DNA of 64,000 nt from Daedaleopsis sinensis (GCA_033807695.1 CM066300.1:2356001-2420000); one strand, 5' to 3'; shown: positions 1 to 10,637, numbered from the stretch's first letter. The notes: generated by a model from the letters alone, not told the origin. Made by a program: numbers and translations.

Positions 1-223
1 AGAGGCTCTTGACGGTCGGTGCAGCGGCGCCGGACTGTGCAGGCTCGTAGTCGAGGACGAGAACGTGCTCGCCTGGGTGTTGGGGGAGAAGTAAGGCGGG
101 CGGGTCGTCAGCATAGTGGTACTCGATGATGGGATGGCAGAGAGAGGAGGCGGGTGCGGGGCTGGCGAGAGACTGGCTGTGCGAGATGAGGACGTAGTAG
201 GGAGGATCTGAAGTGGCAGCCAT
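1..223 (-). CDS. Conserved protein of unknown function, 3'-truncated by window edge
   Basis: The reading frame opens at an ATG (complement of 221-223) and stays open to base 1, giving about 74 residues of the N-terminus; the rest lies outside the window. It starts MAATSDPPYYVLISHS and continues with a well-formed segment containing HPIIEYHYADD and EHVLVLDYEP. It has no signal peptide and no membrane helix. The GC-rich third codon positions and the lack of stops argue for real coding sequence. I do not recognise a catalytic motif and propose no function. It is divergent from the CAP/PR-1 gene starting at 844. Confidence 0.6.
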   Translation of the reverse strand, partial: MAATSDPPYYVLISHSQSLASPAPASSLCHPIIEYHYADDPPALLLPQHPGEHVLVLDYEPAQSGAAAPTVKSL

Positions 224-843
224 AGAGACCGGGGCGTGTGGCAAGGCTGTTCGCTGGTGTATGCAGGCCTGGTGGTGGAGTTGAGACCGTCAATGTGGAT
301 GTGGACTGGTGGATCGTTGCTCATGCGGGCCGGGCGTCCGCAGTAGCGCCCATGCACCAGGCACCTGCCGAGAATAGCACTGAACGATCGCGGTGGCTCT
401 GCTCGCTCCCTCTTCCGCTCTCTCTGATCTCATCCTCGACCAGCTCTGGGTGGATGCTACTGAGCTCATGACGATCCGACACCTGCAGCGACCGTCATGC
501 AGCCAACCCAGGGCCAACGCATCGCCGGGAAGTTGTGCGGAGGCCCCGGCACAATTGCAAACATTCCCGACTACGCTCATCAGCGTCATCCCCCTGGTGA
601 CCGACGAACCGCTCCCTATACCCGGGGTGATCAAGCGGCATCTACATAAGCATCCGTCTTCCGCCCCCCATGCTTCCCTCCATACCTTCTTCGAACGACG
701 CAGCGCGCCCGTGCGTCGTCCATTGCCCCTTTCCCGCTTCGCCGTCCCTCTCCGGGTCCCCTCCTTCTACCCCCCTTCCTTTTCAACTACGTTCTTTGGC
801 TGTATAAATACCTCCTTCTCCTACTACTCTTGCACAACTCACA
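224..843. other. Divergent intergenic region
   Basis: This is about 620 bases between two outward-facing genes. I see no convincing ORF. The right half is rich in C and T, as is common upstream of fungal start codons, and ends with a TATA-like element 35 bases before the CAP-protein ATG. Confidence 0.6.
803..809 (+). promoter_or_regulatory. TATA-like element of the CAP/PR-1 gene
   Basis: The sequence TATAAAT lies 35 bases upstream of the ATG at 844, after a long pyrimidine tract. The spacing implies a very short 5' leader. The role is inferred from position only. Confidence 0.5.
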
Positions 844-2249
844 ATGAATCGCCTGGTGTACCTGCTCTTTGCCCTCCCCCTCTTCACCGCTTTCATCACC
901 GCCGTCCAAGCCGGTCCCGCATGCGCCCGCAGAAATGAGGGCACCGATGCGTGCATTCAGCTCTGCAAGGACAAGTGGGGTTGGCCGGGCTTCCAGATGG
1001 GCACCGACCGATGGGGTTCTGTCCTCACCAACACCGTGACGAAGACTAACGACATGGGTGCGGTCATTACCCAGGCATGTCGCGTCCGGCCGTACGTTCC
1101 ATGTTCCTCGTTCACCTCTGCTCTCCACGTCCGACTGAATCAATCTATCACAGTTCATCCAGCAACTCCTCGTCTTCTACCTCCGCGAGCGTGACTAGCA
1201 CACCGATAGCCAATGTGATTGCTTCTGCCTCCCTCAGTACTGTGAAAGCATCCCCCTCCCTACGCCCCCTGGCTGTCAACACGACCTCTATCGATCTCAA
1301 GCTTGCCACATCCACACGCACAAGCAGTTCCACTTCCACCCGCACGGCAACTCCGAGCACCACATCCCTCGCGAAGACGTCTTCTTCTACAACTTCCACC
1401 AAGCCTCGCCTCACGACCACCTCCAAGCCCGCGCCTCCCCCGGCTCCCACCACCACGTCGACTCCCCCGCCCAAGCCGACGACGACCGCGAAACCCACCA
1501 CCACGACCTCGAAGGCCCCTGCGCCGAAGACTACTTCTCAGGCACCCGCCACCGGCGGCGGCTCAAGTGGCTCAAGCGGCGCGACCTCCCAGAGCGACAT
1601 CAACGCATACCTGCAGGGGCACAACTCCGTGCGCTCGCAACATGGGGCTGCCGCGCTCACCTGGAGCGACGACCTTGCCGCGAAGGCACAACAGTGGGCC
1701 AACGGCTGCGTCTTCCAGCACTCTGGAGGCACGCTCGGCAAGTTCGGTGGTGTGTAGTGATCCCCGTTGAACCTCAGCACTGGTGGTGACATGTCGCATC
1801 CCTTTTTCCAGAGAACCTCGCTGCCGGCACTGGGAGCAGCTACGGCATTGCGCCTGCCATCAAGTCTTGGACGGATGAAGTTTGTGCGTAGCTTTTCTGG
1901 ATCGTTGAAAGGCAAAAACTGACGTAACTACACGCGCAGCCGACTACAACCCGAGCAACCCTCAGGCGTCCCACTTCACCCAGGTCGTCTGGAAGGGCAC
2001 GCAGCAGGTTGGGTGTGCGGTGCAGTCCTGCAACGGCATCTTCCCTGCCAACTTTGGGGTGCGTTCGCACCCATCTTTTGGTTGCCAGTTCGCTGACGTA
2101 GAATCATACAGCCTGCCAAGTACTTCGTGTGCGAGTACTTCCCCCAAGGCAACATCATTGGCGCGTTCGAGTACGTCAATCGCATCGTTCGATAGCTTGT
2201 TCCGAATATTGACCCGTTCTACGTCAACAGCCAGAACGTTCAAGCATGA
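844..2249 (+). CDS. Secreted CAP/SCP (PR-1-like) protein with Cys-rich N-terminus and Ser/Thr/Pro linker
   Basis: The product is an extracellular CAP-superfamily protein; fungal members bind sterols or lipids (family knowledge). Six exons (844-1091, 1154-1749, 1812-1883, 1940-2058, 2112-2170, 2231-2249) join in frame to 370 residues. Residues 1-23 form a signal peptide. Next comes a short domain with Cys in ACARR, TDACIQLC and QACR, then about 140 residues of Ser/Thr/Pro-rich linker that is probably O-glycosylated. The CAP domain starts at DINAYLQGHNSVRSQHG. It has both family signatures, HFTQVVWKGT and YFVCEYFPQGN, and the GENLAAG loop. The last exon is only 19 nt and codes for the end DQNVQA. 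The gene stands alone. The N-terminal Cys-rich module is additional to the minimal PR-1 plan. Confidence 0.88.
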
Positions 2250-3178
2250 TGCGCCCTCGAAGTGCACGTTCGAGCGGAGTTACCTCCCTCGTGCTGACGC
2301 CCCAGTTCTGCGCCGCGCTCCGTGTGCAAGCTACAAGAATTCAAATCGTTTGTATTTCTTTTCTTCTTCTTTGCCGCCGGTGCATCGGGAATGTACGACG
2401 TGTTCCTTTAGAGAGGTTTCCTTCTTGCTTGCCCCCTCTCCCTTCTCTCTGTATCATTCTTGTCGATGCTTTCCTACTTCTAGTAGCACTCACCACCCAA
2501 TGTCATTGTACCATCACTCTTGATTCCGGCGCGCGTGCGATATCTGCCCAGCAGGATCGCTTCACATAATACAGGTATGACCGCATGAACCTTATTTGAT
2601 TGTTGACGCAATTCGAAGACGCATACGTACGCCATACAGTAACGCTAAAGTTTCCGTCTGCATCGTAGGCGCCCGCACGTTGCCACGAGGCATGCTCACA
2701 CCGGTTCCGACGATGGACTTCGAATTCTTGCACTCGAGCCGCAACTTGATGACGACACAATATTGACAGCCACGTACTGTCAAGCAGTTCCAATCTTCGA
2801 AGAGAAAGTATCGCTCGCTACGTTGTACTTATGCGCAGAGATCGGTCAGATGCACGAACTCGAACTGAAGCCATTTAGGGGCGTCAACCGCTAGTACTAT
2901 CTGGTCACCGCTCTCAACCTTCTTGGTAGGCTATTTGTAGCATCTGCCTCCACACGTAACGGCGAGCTGACTTGTGCATGGATGCTACCCACACAGCAGG
3001 TTCAACCATTCTACTTGTCGTCACTGTTCGTCCAATGGCAAAGAGGCTACAGAGGTATTGCAACCGCAACGGATTCATCAACAACATTCTCGTACAGTCG
3101 TGCGTGCAGCGGGCCTTCGTCACCCCTCGATCGCGCGACAACGGGGCCGGCGATAGAAGTCTTCGAAGCTCGGAGGGC
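2250..3178. other. Intergenic region, no gene seen
   Basis: This is about 930 bases between two convergent genes, the CAP gene on plus and the Cys-containing membrane protein on minus. Open frames here are short, lack codon bias and overlap one another. The first part is T-rich 3'-UTR-like sequence. No repeat or RNA gene was recognised. Confidence 0.5.
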
Positions 3179-4197
3179 TCAAACGGTATTCCCAGCAAGA
3201 CGGCCCTTCTCACGCACGAGCGTGTCCTGCGAGTGCACCGAGTGCTGGCCGTCCGCGTCATCGCCGGCCGCCGCGATCTTCCTGCCCTGCTTGCGGGCGA
3301 CGAGGAAGGCGATGGCCGCGCCGAGGACGGCCCCGGCTGCGAGCCCGCCTAGGGTCCCGCCCGCGGGCCCAGCGCAGGACGCACCCGTCGCCGATGACGT
3401 GGACGTAGACGGCGTCGAGTCGTCGGTCTTGACGTTAAACACCGTGTCCGGGACGTCTGCGCGGGCGCCGCACGTCGGTCAGCGGCCCATCGGCATGGAA
3501 GAAGCACAAGCAGACGAAGGAGCGGACGCCGGCGCACCGTAGAGGTTGTCCGCGACCGCTTTCGCCGCGGTAGCGTTGAACGTGCCCCCGGTGACGAGCG
3601 CGTCGGTGAACGCCCAGTTGGGGATCGGGGTGTTGTACGGCATCGTGCTCGCGATGTAGCTGGGAGAGGGCACGCGGTGAGCAGCTTGACCTGGGGCTCG
3701 TATCGCGAGTGTACATGTGCTTACCCGACGCTGCTCTGCGCCTTGCAGTGCGAGGTCCAGGCGTCCCAGCTGGAGTAGCGGTCAGTCACGGTCTTCCCTG
3801 ATCGAGAGAGACGTCGCTCACGAGGCCCAGGTGTTGCTCGACAGCTGGCAGGCCGAGCACCCGGAGACGAGGTTGTAGAAGACCATGTTGCAGCGCAGGT
3901 CGTCGGCCTCGGCGAGCGTCGGGATCGGGTACGCCGTCAGGTTCTGCGCCTCAAGGTCGGGGAAGGGCGAGTCGGCGGGCATGACTGCCGCACGGAGACG
4001 CGTCAGCTATCGGACGGTGGGACGGACCAGTCGCACTCACCGCCTTTGCCGACCATGAGGGACGCAATCTCGCAGGGGCTGAGGCCGTTGTCTGCCTTGA
4101 GCGAGATGCCGTGGGCGCCGCACAGCGCGGTGTCGGCGGCGCTTGCGAACGCAGCTCCGAGGACGGCGGCGAGGGCGAAGGCTTTCGAGGTGAGCAT
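3179..4197 (-). CDS. Secreted single-pass membrane protein with a Cys-containing ectodomain
   Basis: Five exons on the minus strand (4041-4197, 3822-3984, 3725-3769, 3538-3659, 3179-3456) join in phase to 254 residues. The start gives a clear signal peptide (MLTSKAFALAAVLGAAFASA). The ectodomain carries Cys residues in DTALCGAHG, SPCEIAS, LRCNMVFYN and SGCSACQLS. A Ser/Thr-rich stalk follows, then one helix (GGTLGGLAAGAVLGAAIAFL) with a basic stop-transfer ARKQGRK and a short cytoplasmic tail. This plan is frequent among basidiomycete surface proteins, but I cannot assign a ligand or role. It shares a 526-base upstream region with the GPI-type protein at 4724, so the two may be co-regulated. 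Confidence 0.8.
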
Positions 4198-4464
4198 CGC
4201 AGCTGACTGGCCGATTGGGAAGCAGCGACAAGGTGAGCGAGGGACGGTGAATCTGACCTCTTTATGCCTCTATAGCGATCCTGTGGGACTCACTTGGCAT
4301 GCGTCGCTGCACGCCTCGCCTCGTCAGCAGGTGCGCTCCGACGTGTTCTCGGGAGTCGGACATCGTCGCACGACGCTTGTCAGACCGCTCTCGACCCTGC
4401 TTAGGGATCCTCATTGGACGAGGAGGAGCAGCTTGGACTCATGAGTTGCCCAGAGCTCAAATCT

Positions 4465-4477
4465 TATCTGATTAGAT
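4465..4477 (+). promoter_or_regulatory. Repeated TATCTGATTAGAT element, copy 1
   Basis: This 13-base word is identical to the one at 4504-4516. It contains GATA-factor-like half sites on both strands (TATC and AGAT). Binding is not shown; the case rests on exact repetition in a divergent promoter. Confidence 0.4.
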
Positions 4478-4503
4478 GTTTCTCCCGTCAGGAACCGCAT
4501 GGC

Positions 4504-4516
4504 TATCTGATTAGAT
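4504..4516 (+). promoter_or_regulatory. Repeated TATCTGATTAGAT element, copy 2
   Basis: This is an exact copy of 4465-4477. Here it extends into AA, so the element contains TATC and GATA as an inverted pair. A partial copy, GATTAGAT, follows at 4534-4541, and a related AGATTAGATTAGATAA lies at 5733-5748 upstream of the DLT1-like gene. Confidence 0.4.
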
Positions 4517-4723
4517 AAGGCGTCCAAGCACAAGATTAGATGGTTTCACGCCATCTTGGGTGCCAGGTACCGAGCTGCGTGCCCTGGCCCCTGGTCCGAC
4601 CATGGTCTCGAGTCGTATGCTTTCTGACCTCGTATACTCTGGCAAGACGCGTACAAAAGGCAGGGGGGATCGGGGAGAAAGTCCCCGCTTGACGAGTTTT
4701 CCCCGCCCTGCACGACAGTCACG

Positions 4724-5549
4724 ATGCGCTTCACCACTGTCCTCCCCGTGCTCGCACTCGCTGGTGTTTCCTTCGCCGCACCCGCTGCTGATCCTCAGCC
4801 CATAACTGCCGTGTATGTCCCTCTTCCACTTATACGATAGCTGTCGCTGACCGTCCGCTATGTAGGCTGGCAGAGCGCACGCTGCCCTCGGGTAAGCCGG
4901 GAGACTGCAGTGCATGAGTCAAGGATCCCGTTTGACCTTGTTGTCCGCAGGCCACCCGGTCATCGACAACTCGTTCTTGGTGCGTCGATGCTGTCTCGCT
5001 CCGCTCTTCAACTCCGCTGACCTCTCCTGTAGAGCGCGAACGGTCTCGCTACCGGCGTTCGTCCTCTCACGCATATCACTATACCCTTCCAATACTGACC
5101 TGTTGCACGATGCTCATCAGTACACGCTCAAGGTACGTCTATGTCCCTTTAGTCTATAGTCGCCAGCTGATATAAGTCCCGTAGACGAACATCTACCCCT
5201 CTGGCTTCAGCATTCCCACTGAACCTATCACCGCGTAATTACCCCCACGACCTATGCGCTACTCCTCGTCATCTGACATGCACACAACAGACTCCCTTCC
5301 GGCTACTCCGTCGCCTGGAACGGCGTGTTCGACCCCAAGGGCAATACCGTCTCCTTCTTCCCGTCGTCGGCCCTTGAGTCTGTGATCGCCGAGTCCACCA
5401 CGACCAGCAACCCTGGTGCGCCCGCAGCCACCTCGAGCACTGCTACCACCTCCGCCACCGCCACCGCCGCAGCCGGCAACGGCGCAAGCTTTGCGAAGCC
5501 GTCGCTCGTCCTCGCTGCTGTTGCGCTTCTCATCAGCTGGATGGCTTAA
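4724..5549 (+). CDS. Small secreted protein with C-terminal GPI-anchor signal
   Basis: The proposed exons are 4724-4812, 4866-4891, 4951-4979, 5033-5056, 5121-5132, 5185-5234 and 5291-5549, giving 162 residues. The N-terminus MRFTTVLPVLALAGVSFAAP is a signal peptide. The middle (TNIYPSGFSIPTEPITA, then SGYSVAWNGVFDP) is compact and has no motif I recognise. An Ala/Ser/Thr-rich stretch leads to a hydrophobic C-terminal tail (SLVLAAVALLISWMA) with no basic residues after it, typical of GPI attachment. It is probably a cell-wall or plasma-membrane surface protein. The 12-nt exon and the exons around it are the least certain part: phases fit, but alternative donors exist at 5041-5060. Confidence 0.65.
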
Positions 5550-5732
5550 GCTGGTGGGATGTTCTTGTAGTGTTACACAGGCACGTAGCACCGTACATGT
5601 TCATTTTATGAAATGGTCATACACTGTATCAAATATACGCACACGGTACTAAGGAATTGCATCGCCATTAATTCGTGAGATGTAACCACCCCATGATGAA
5701 TGCATTATGACTGTTCATCGACATCATGGAGT

Positions 5733-5748
5733 AGATTAGATTAGATAA
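5733..5748 (+). promoter_or_regulatory. AGATTAGATTAGATAA element upstream of the DLT1-like gene
   Basis: This is a small tandem of GATTAGAT-type words ending in GATAA. It lies 59 bases before the ATG at 5807 and resembles the repeated element at 4465-4516. It is a possible GATA-type site; function is inferred. Confidence 0.3.
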
Positions 5749-5806
5749 CCCAGATGCGTCGCCTTCAGCTTCAGGGCCGCATCGACGCTCTGAGCTCTCG
5801 ACCTGC

Positions 5807-6885
5807 ATGTTCTCCCGTCTCTTCCGGAGGTCGACCGTCTCGTTCCTCAGCTATGCCGTCCTCGTGCTCATAACAACGTTCTTCGTCGCCCTCTCGTGCG
5901 CGCTCCTGCTCTCTCAGGCCGCCCGGACTGCGCCAAAGCGCTCGTTCGTCAAGAACGTCAACGCGGTCGTGATCGGGGCAGCATATGTCGTCGTGGTCCG
6001 TCGCACTACGCTCTTACTTGCTGGTCGTGCGCTCTGACAAGACGTACACTGTGTGTGCGTGCTACTCGGCCAGCTGATCCTGTCTTTGGCGCTATGTCTG
6101 AAGAGGAGGATCGCGGTGCACAGGCGGCTGCAGCGGATTTCGAAGACGTTCAACACCTTGGGAAAGAACGACGTCCCCGAGGTGAGTTGCGCGAATAATT
6201 GGCAGTAGGAAGGCTCTCAGATGAGGTGGGACGCAGAGCGTGTTCCAGTTCATCCAGCAGGAATACACACGAGCGTGTCTGATCGCGTACGAGTCGCGTC
6301 CCAAGGATGGCTTCCAGGAGGGATGGGGGAGGCCGGGGACCAAGCTCGAAGGCGTCCGTTTCCGCACATCTCTACTGGACACCGTGCGAGCCATAGGTGT
6401 GTTATATCATGCGAACGAACGATGTGACCCGTGATTGAATGTGCTCCCTCGGAACGCAGACCGTCTCGCACACAAGGTGATACCGCGACATCCGCCGCTG
6501 CGGCCGCAGGCCCGCATGCTCCACCATTTCCGCTTCATCGTGCCGTTGTTGAGCAAGGACGAAGACGGCCTCACGCCGCTGCATTACTATGACTCCGCCG
6601 TCCAACTCGCGCGACACACGTCGAGGGAGCCTACCGAGCAGGAGTATATCGTCGGGATGAGAGCGGCATCCGAGATCCAGAACACGTTGGGTTTTCTTCG
6701 CTCTGTATTCGCTGTCCGCATAGAACTAACTTGCACCAATACAGCTTACAGGAGTGCTACCTTGAGATGCGCGCAGGATCGTCTACCGATATTAGTACAT
6801 GTATGTTTTTGTTTAAATTTCTTTTACCACCCCCAGCCAGATTGGACTGACATACCCTCAGTGGGCCCTGGATAGGACGTATCAT
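5807..6885 (+). CDS. DLT1: DLT1-like (defect at low temperature 1) membrane protein
   Basis: Exons 5807-5995, 6074-6181, 6237-6396, 6460-6685, 6745-6800 and 6872-6885 join to 250 residues. Two membrane segments lie near the N-terminus: about residues 15-37 (AVLVLITTFFVALSCALLLSQ) and 53-71, the second spanning the first intron junction. A basic, Arg-rich cytosolic region follows (KRRIAVHRRLQRISK). The soluble part has conserved blocks QEYTRACLIAYESRPK, GWGRPGT, and EYIVGMRAASEIQNTLQECY. This arrangement matches the fungal Dlt1 family, whose yeast mutant grows poorly in the cold; the molecular function is unknown. The donor of exon 4 (GTTGGG) is weak, but it is the one that restores the conserved block. 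Confidence 0.78.
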
Positions 6886-7017
6886 CTGGCGCTCTCTGGC
6901 AATCCGGACATTCATCTACGTGTGGTGAACAACATAACATCAACCAAAACATACAAGGTACACTCCTTAGTCCGTCCGTTCCTTCCCATCTGTGTCGCGT
7001 GGGCCTTGCTCAGTCAC

Positions 7018-8156
7018 TTAGTGGAGGCCGTTCGCGTAGACCTTCTGGAATGCGGGCCGCTCGACCCAGGCGGACCAGTACGCCGCGACCTTCGCAGGAA
7101 CGGGCTGCTTCGTCGCGTTCTCGAGCGACTTGTAGCCCTCCTTGTCCAACTTGCCCCCGGTCACGAACACGATGCGCGCGAGCCACGCGCCGAGGTGGAA
7201 GTCGTCCTCCCCGGGGGCGTCGCCGCCCAGGAACCCCGACGCGGGCAGCGCCTCGGGGAGCTCCTCGAGCACGAACGACACGATCGCGGCCCAGTGCGCC
7301 GCGGCCTGCTGGAAGAAGCCCTGCTTGACTTCTTCGGGGACCGCGCCCTTGTAGATGGCGAGGATGCCGCCGTTGCTCGCCTTCTTCGCGGCGTAGAACT
7401 CGCTGAACTGCGCGGCCTCCGGGAGCGCGGAGTGGTGGTCCAGCGAGTTCTGCCCTGGAATTCGAAAGCGGATCGTCAGCCACGCGGTATGGCGCGAACG
7501 GACATGGGCATGGCGTGACTCACGGGACTGGACGAAGAGCAGCGGGAAGCCGCTAGCGTGCGCCTGCAGCTCCTCGTCGTTGCGCTGCAGCAGTCGATGA
7601 GCTCGTACTATGTATTCGAGAGCGAAAGAGGGTACGTACTGTGAACAGTAGCGCGAGGTTCGGGTCGTATTTGTCCTCGTGGACCTTGTCAGTGAACGCG
7701 GAGCCTTTGGCGACCTTCTTGGCGGCGTGCTCTGCGAGGTACGAGACGACGTCCTTGGTGGACGTGTACGCCTTTCCGTCCGCGACGAGCGTGGGCAGGG
7801 TCCCATGCGGGTTCTATCAGACCAGAGGGGCAGAGCGTCAACCTCGGACTCATGCACTCAGTGGGCGGGGCACTGACTATCTTGAGGAACTCGGGCTTGA
7901 AGTTCGCGCCCTCGACGAGGTTGATGATTTGGACGTCGACGGCGTCGTCGGTGTAGCCAAGCTCGGCGCTGGGAACGCAGTCAGTGTCCGAGTCGCTCTA
8001 GCCCACGACGAGTGTCGATCGCACGCACATGGCAAGCTCGGCGGCGGCAGCCCAGACGGAGGCGGGGAAGGTGTAGAGGACGGGCTGAGGAGCAGCGTGT
8101 CTGTCAATGGGGCGGTTGTGCGGTCGAGGTCGACGAGATGGGCGCACCTTGGACAT
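7018..8156 (-). CDS. Glutathione S-transferase
   Basis: Six minus-strand exons (8148-8156, 8029-8084, 7878-7968, 7640-7813, 7524-7584, 7018-7454) give 275 residues. The first exon codes only for Met-Ser-Lys. The N-terminal thioredoxin-like domain begins KPVLYTFPASVW. It contains the conserved cis-proline region NPHGTLPTLVADGK and the glutathione-binding STKDVVSYLAEH. The rest is an all-helical domain that includes DDFHLGAWLARIVF. GSTs conjugate glutathione to electrophiles; wood-decay fungi have many, used against plant phenolics (family knowledge). The exact class cannot be set by eye. The antisense strand carries long spurious open frames caused by high GC3. Confidence 0.85.
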
Positions 8157-9010
8157 GTCTGTCGGCGCGATGTCGATGTGTTCTCAGTGGCGAAGAGATA
8201 AGTCGTGTTGGGATGTTCTACTTCCAGTGGTCCGGAGGTGAACATTCTTATACTCGATTGCGGTTGGGACGAGCTGGACTGCGCGCGGTGCTAGTATTAG
8301 TGCCTACGTCGATCAACATCCGGCCGCGCACCGGCGTTCCTGCGAACACTGCAGACTTCTGGTTACCTCAGCCGTATCACACCATTGACAGGTGATATGT
8401 GCGCAAAGGACGTATCCTCTGCAGATTGAGGGACTCAGGAAGACGTTCGCCGTTCGATGATGTTGCCCGGTAACCGATCAGCCGGTCAGGTGCGAATCAG
8501 CGCTCGGATTACATCAGAGCTGAGCAAGACACAACTTCCGATTGCAAACATGAGCGCGGAAGAGCCAGAGTGCCGTCGTGAAATTCGCGGGAGGGTTGCA
8601 CGAACATACTCTCGCCGATGCTTCCACAGCTCGGTCTTCGCGATTGCTAATGTATCCGCCCTGCGATTGGCAAGCTTTGCGGCGCGTGGTCACGTCTATA
8701 GTGGACGGTACCGGTGTCGTGCTCTGGCATCATACTAGCTCAACCTTATGACGCTGTGCCTTGGGATGCGTAGTGTGTCGCATATCGCTGAACGCCGTCA
8801 GCATGAGCAGGGATCAAGAGTCTCATGGATATCAGACTGAGTGGGCATATAACTTGCAAGTAACAACACGACGGTTTGCAGGCAAATCGTAGCTGTACTA
8901 CTACTCGGACTAGCCGTTTACAGCGGCTGTACTGCTACTTGGGGGTCGAAGGAAGCGACACCATCAAGTTCAAGCCCACTAAGAATCCAGGTCAGTACAG
9001 GTTTAAAAGT
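8157..9010. other. Intergenic region, no gene seen
   Basis: About 850 bases lie between the GST start and the end of the first BTB copy. Short ORFs here lack codon bias and motifs. The end nearest 9010 may hold a last exon of the BTB gene: a donor-like GTACGT follows codons for ...QTIS near 9050, and an acceptor lies near 8978. Confidence 0.4.
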
Positions 9011-9991
9011 TCATGCAGAATGCACTGTGAGCGTACGTACACTGATAGTCTGCGGCAATGATTCTGCGAAGTGCTTCAGCCTCTTCAGGGTATGCGTTCC
9101 ATCGTAATGTGACAGTTCGCATGCCCTGCAGTAATCTTCAAGCACCGCTTCCAGCTCTGGCATGCGGCTCAACGGTACGTCGTCCTCACAGAGCGCATAA
9201 AATCTCCATGGTTCCAACGCGCTTGCTAGTTTGAATGCCTCCCACGTCGAGCGATCGACCTGCGCTGTGCACTCCGGGTCCCTCCCAAATTCCCTGCACT
9301 CGCGGCCTTGCAGGTTAGCCGTGAAATTGTCGTAGTCACTGAGAGCCGCATGCATCTGCCGACGTCTGGTCTCGTGGAGGGAAAGCAGCTTCATTAGATG
9401 ACGCGGCGTGTCGATAGCTTCGAGATCCTTGCGGTTCTCCTCCGACATAACGTCTATCTGCAGGGTCTGGGTAGCTGCCTTGCCGGCCTCGTCTTCCCAG
9501 CCCATCCTGCACGCGATGGCATAGACACGGATCGGGTGCTTGGCGAGGAATAGCGGTAGAAGGGCTCGGACGACAGCACTCGGCATGGGCATCTCGTACT
9601 TGTCCGCTGCACGCAAAAGATCGTCCAAAAGGTCGATGTCATCGACCGCAGGCGTCCCAATCCCGCTCACGAGGGAGAGCAGGCCGGATATCACCGCGGA
9701 GCTTTCCCCCACTTGGATACGCTCCGACTCTCCCTATGCGCGCTGCGATCCTTGTGGGAGGGTGAACATGCCACGGAACCATCCCGATGTGCGTCTGAGT
9801 GTGCTGGAGGAAATTGGGAAGAGAACGTTGTCATGAGCCACCAGAGTCACATCCGCATTGCTGTATAAGTTCGCGAATGTAGGGTGGATAGATTCGGCAG
9901 GTGACAATATAACATCCTCAGAGATGGAGATGAGGGGTTCAGGATGATCAAGTTCTTGATTGCCAGTGTTTCGGTCGGATATCGACGCCAT
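9011..9991 (-). pseudogene. BTB/POZ-domain protein, tandem copy 1, interrupted by an in-frame TAG
   Basis: This is a paralogue of the next gene. The frame runs 327 codons from ATG (complement of 9989-9991). Codon 86 is TAG (9734-9736), and the same frame continues cleanly after it. Before the stop lies the start of a BTB fold (NADVTLVAHDNVLFPISSSTL, then SGWFRGMFTLPQG). After it come SAVISGLLSLVSG, AADKYEMPM and the helical C-terminal part. Aligned to copy 2, homology continues on both sides of the stop. No frame-preserving GT-AG intron can remove it, as judged from the few GT dinucleotides nearby. BTB proteins mediate dimerisation and often link substrates to cullin-3. This copy is either decayed, translated by readthrough, or affected by a sequencing error. 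Confidence 0.72.
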
Positions 9992-10441
9992 CCGAGTCGC
10001 AAGCCTGAGGTAAGCTAGAACTCGGTACTCAATACCTAGTAGTACTATGGGCCGGCCCCAATGTCCAATCATCTTAGTCGCTGTCACTATAGCATCCATT
10101 TGTAATTGTCAACTCACGTTGAGTGTGGTGATCAGAAGTGCGGTAGAATGCGAGGAGGGGCGATATACTGGCTAACCAGAACAAAGTCGGAGAAAGGGAA
10201 ACGACTCCTCCTCCACCATGTCGAACACCAACAGTCACAGTTGTGACAGTGACAACATTCTGACTGGGCGCTTGATCATGAGGATAGGAAGCACTGAACA
10301 TTTATTGACCTTCAGTTGGCGTACACAATTATCTGTGATAAAACTAGGGAATAGCAGGTCTATTGCGTGGCAAAGATACGTACAAGAGCGAGGCGCAACA
10401 ACAATATGCACTAGTATGCACTACTAATACCATGAGCTAGG

Positions 10442-10488
10442 AGCTTCAAAGCTTCAAGTTTCAGCAGTGGCAAGCTTCAAGCTTCCAG
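10442..10488. repeat. Short AAGCTTCAAG-type direct repeats
   Basis: The word GCTTCAA occurs four times within about 50 bases (near 10443, 10451, 10474 and, shortened, 10481). It lies in the non-coding gap just downstream of BTB copy 2. It is a local sequence duplication with no known function. Confidence 0.5.
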
Positions 10489-10637
10489 TTCAAACCACCC
10501 AACAACCACCTCCGATTTAATACTACTGTACTGGTAGCAACCGCTAGCAGCGTGCTACATAGCACAGCTAGAAGTTATACTACTGTTCAGTCATGGCCAC
10601 TAGTAACATGTCCTGTTAGCAACTTGTACCATATGTC

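Larger units (their letters stand above)
4198..4723. promoter_or_regulatory. Shared divergent promoter of two surface-protein genes
   Basis: The region lies between two outward-pointing genes that both encode secreted proteins. It holds two identical 13-base elements (4465-4477, 4504-4516) and a partial third copy (4534-4541). No ORF is supported. Confidence 0.5.

Noticed and set aside
7010..7483. Long frames antisense and out-of-phase to the GST C-terminal exon
   Set aside because: They are Arg/Pro/Ala-rich products of high GC3 in the real exon and show no domain.
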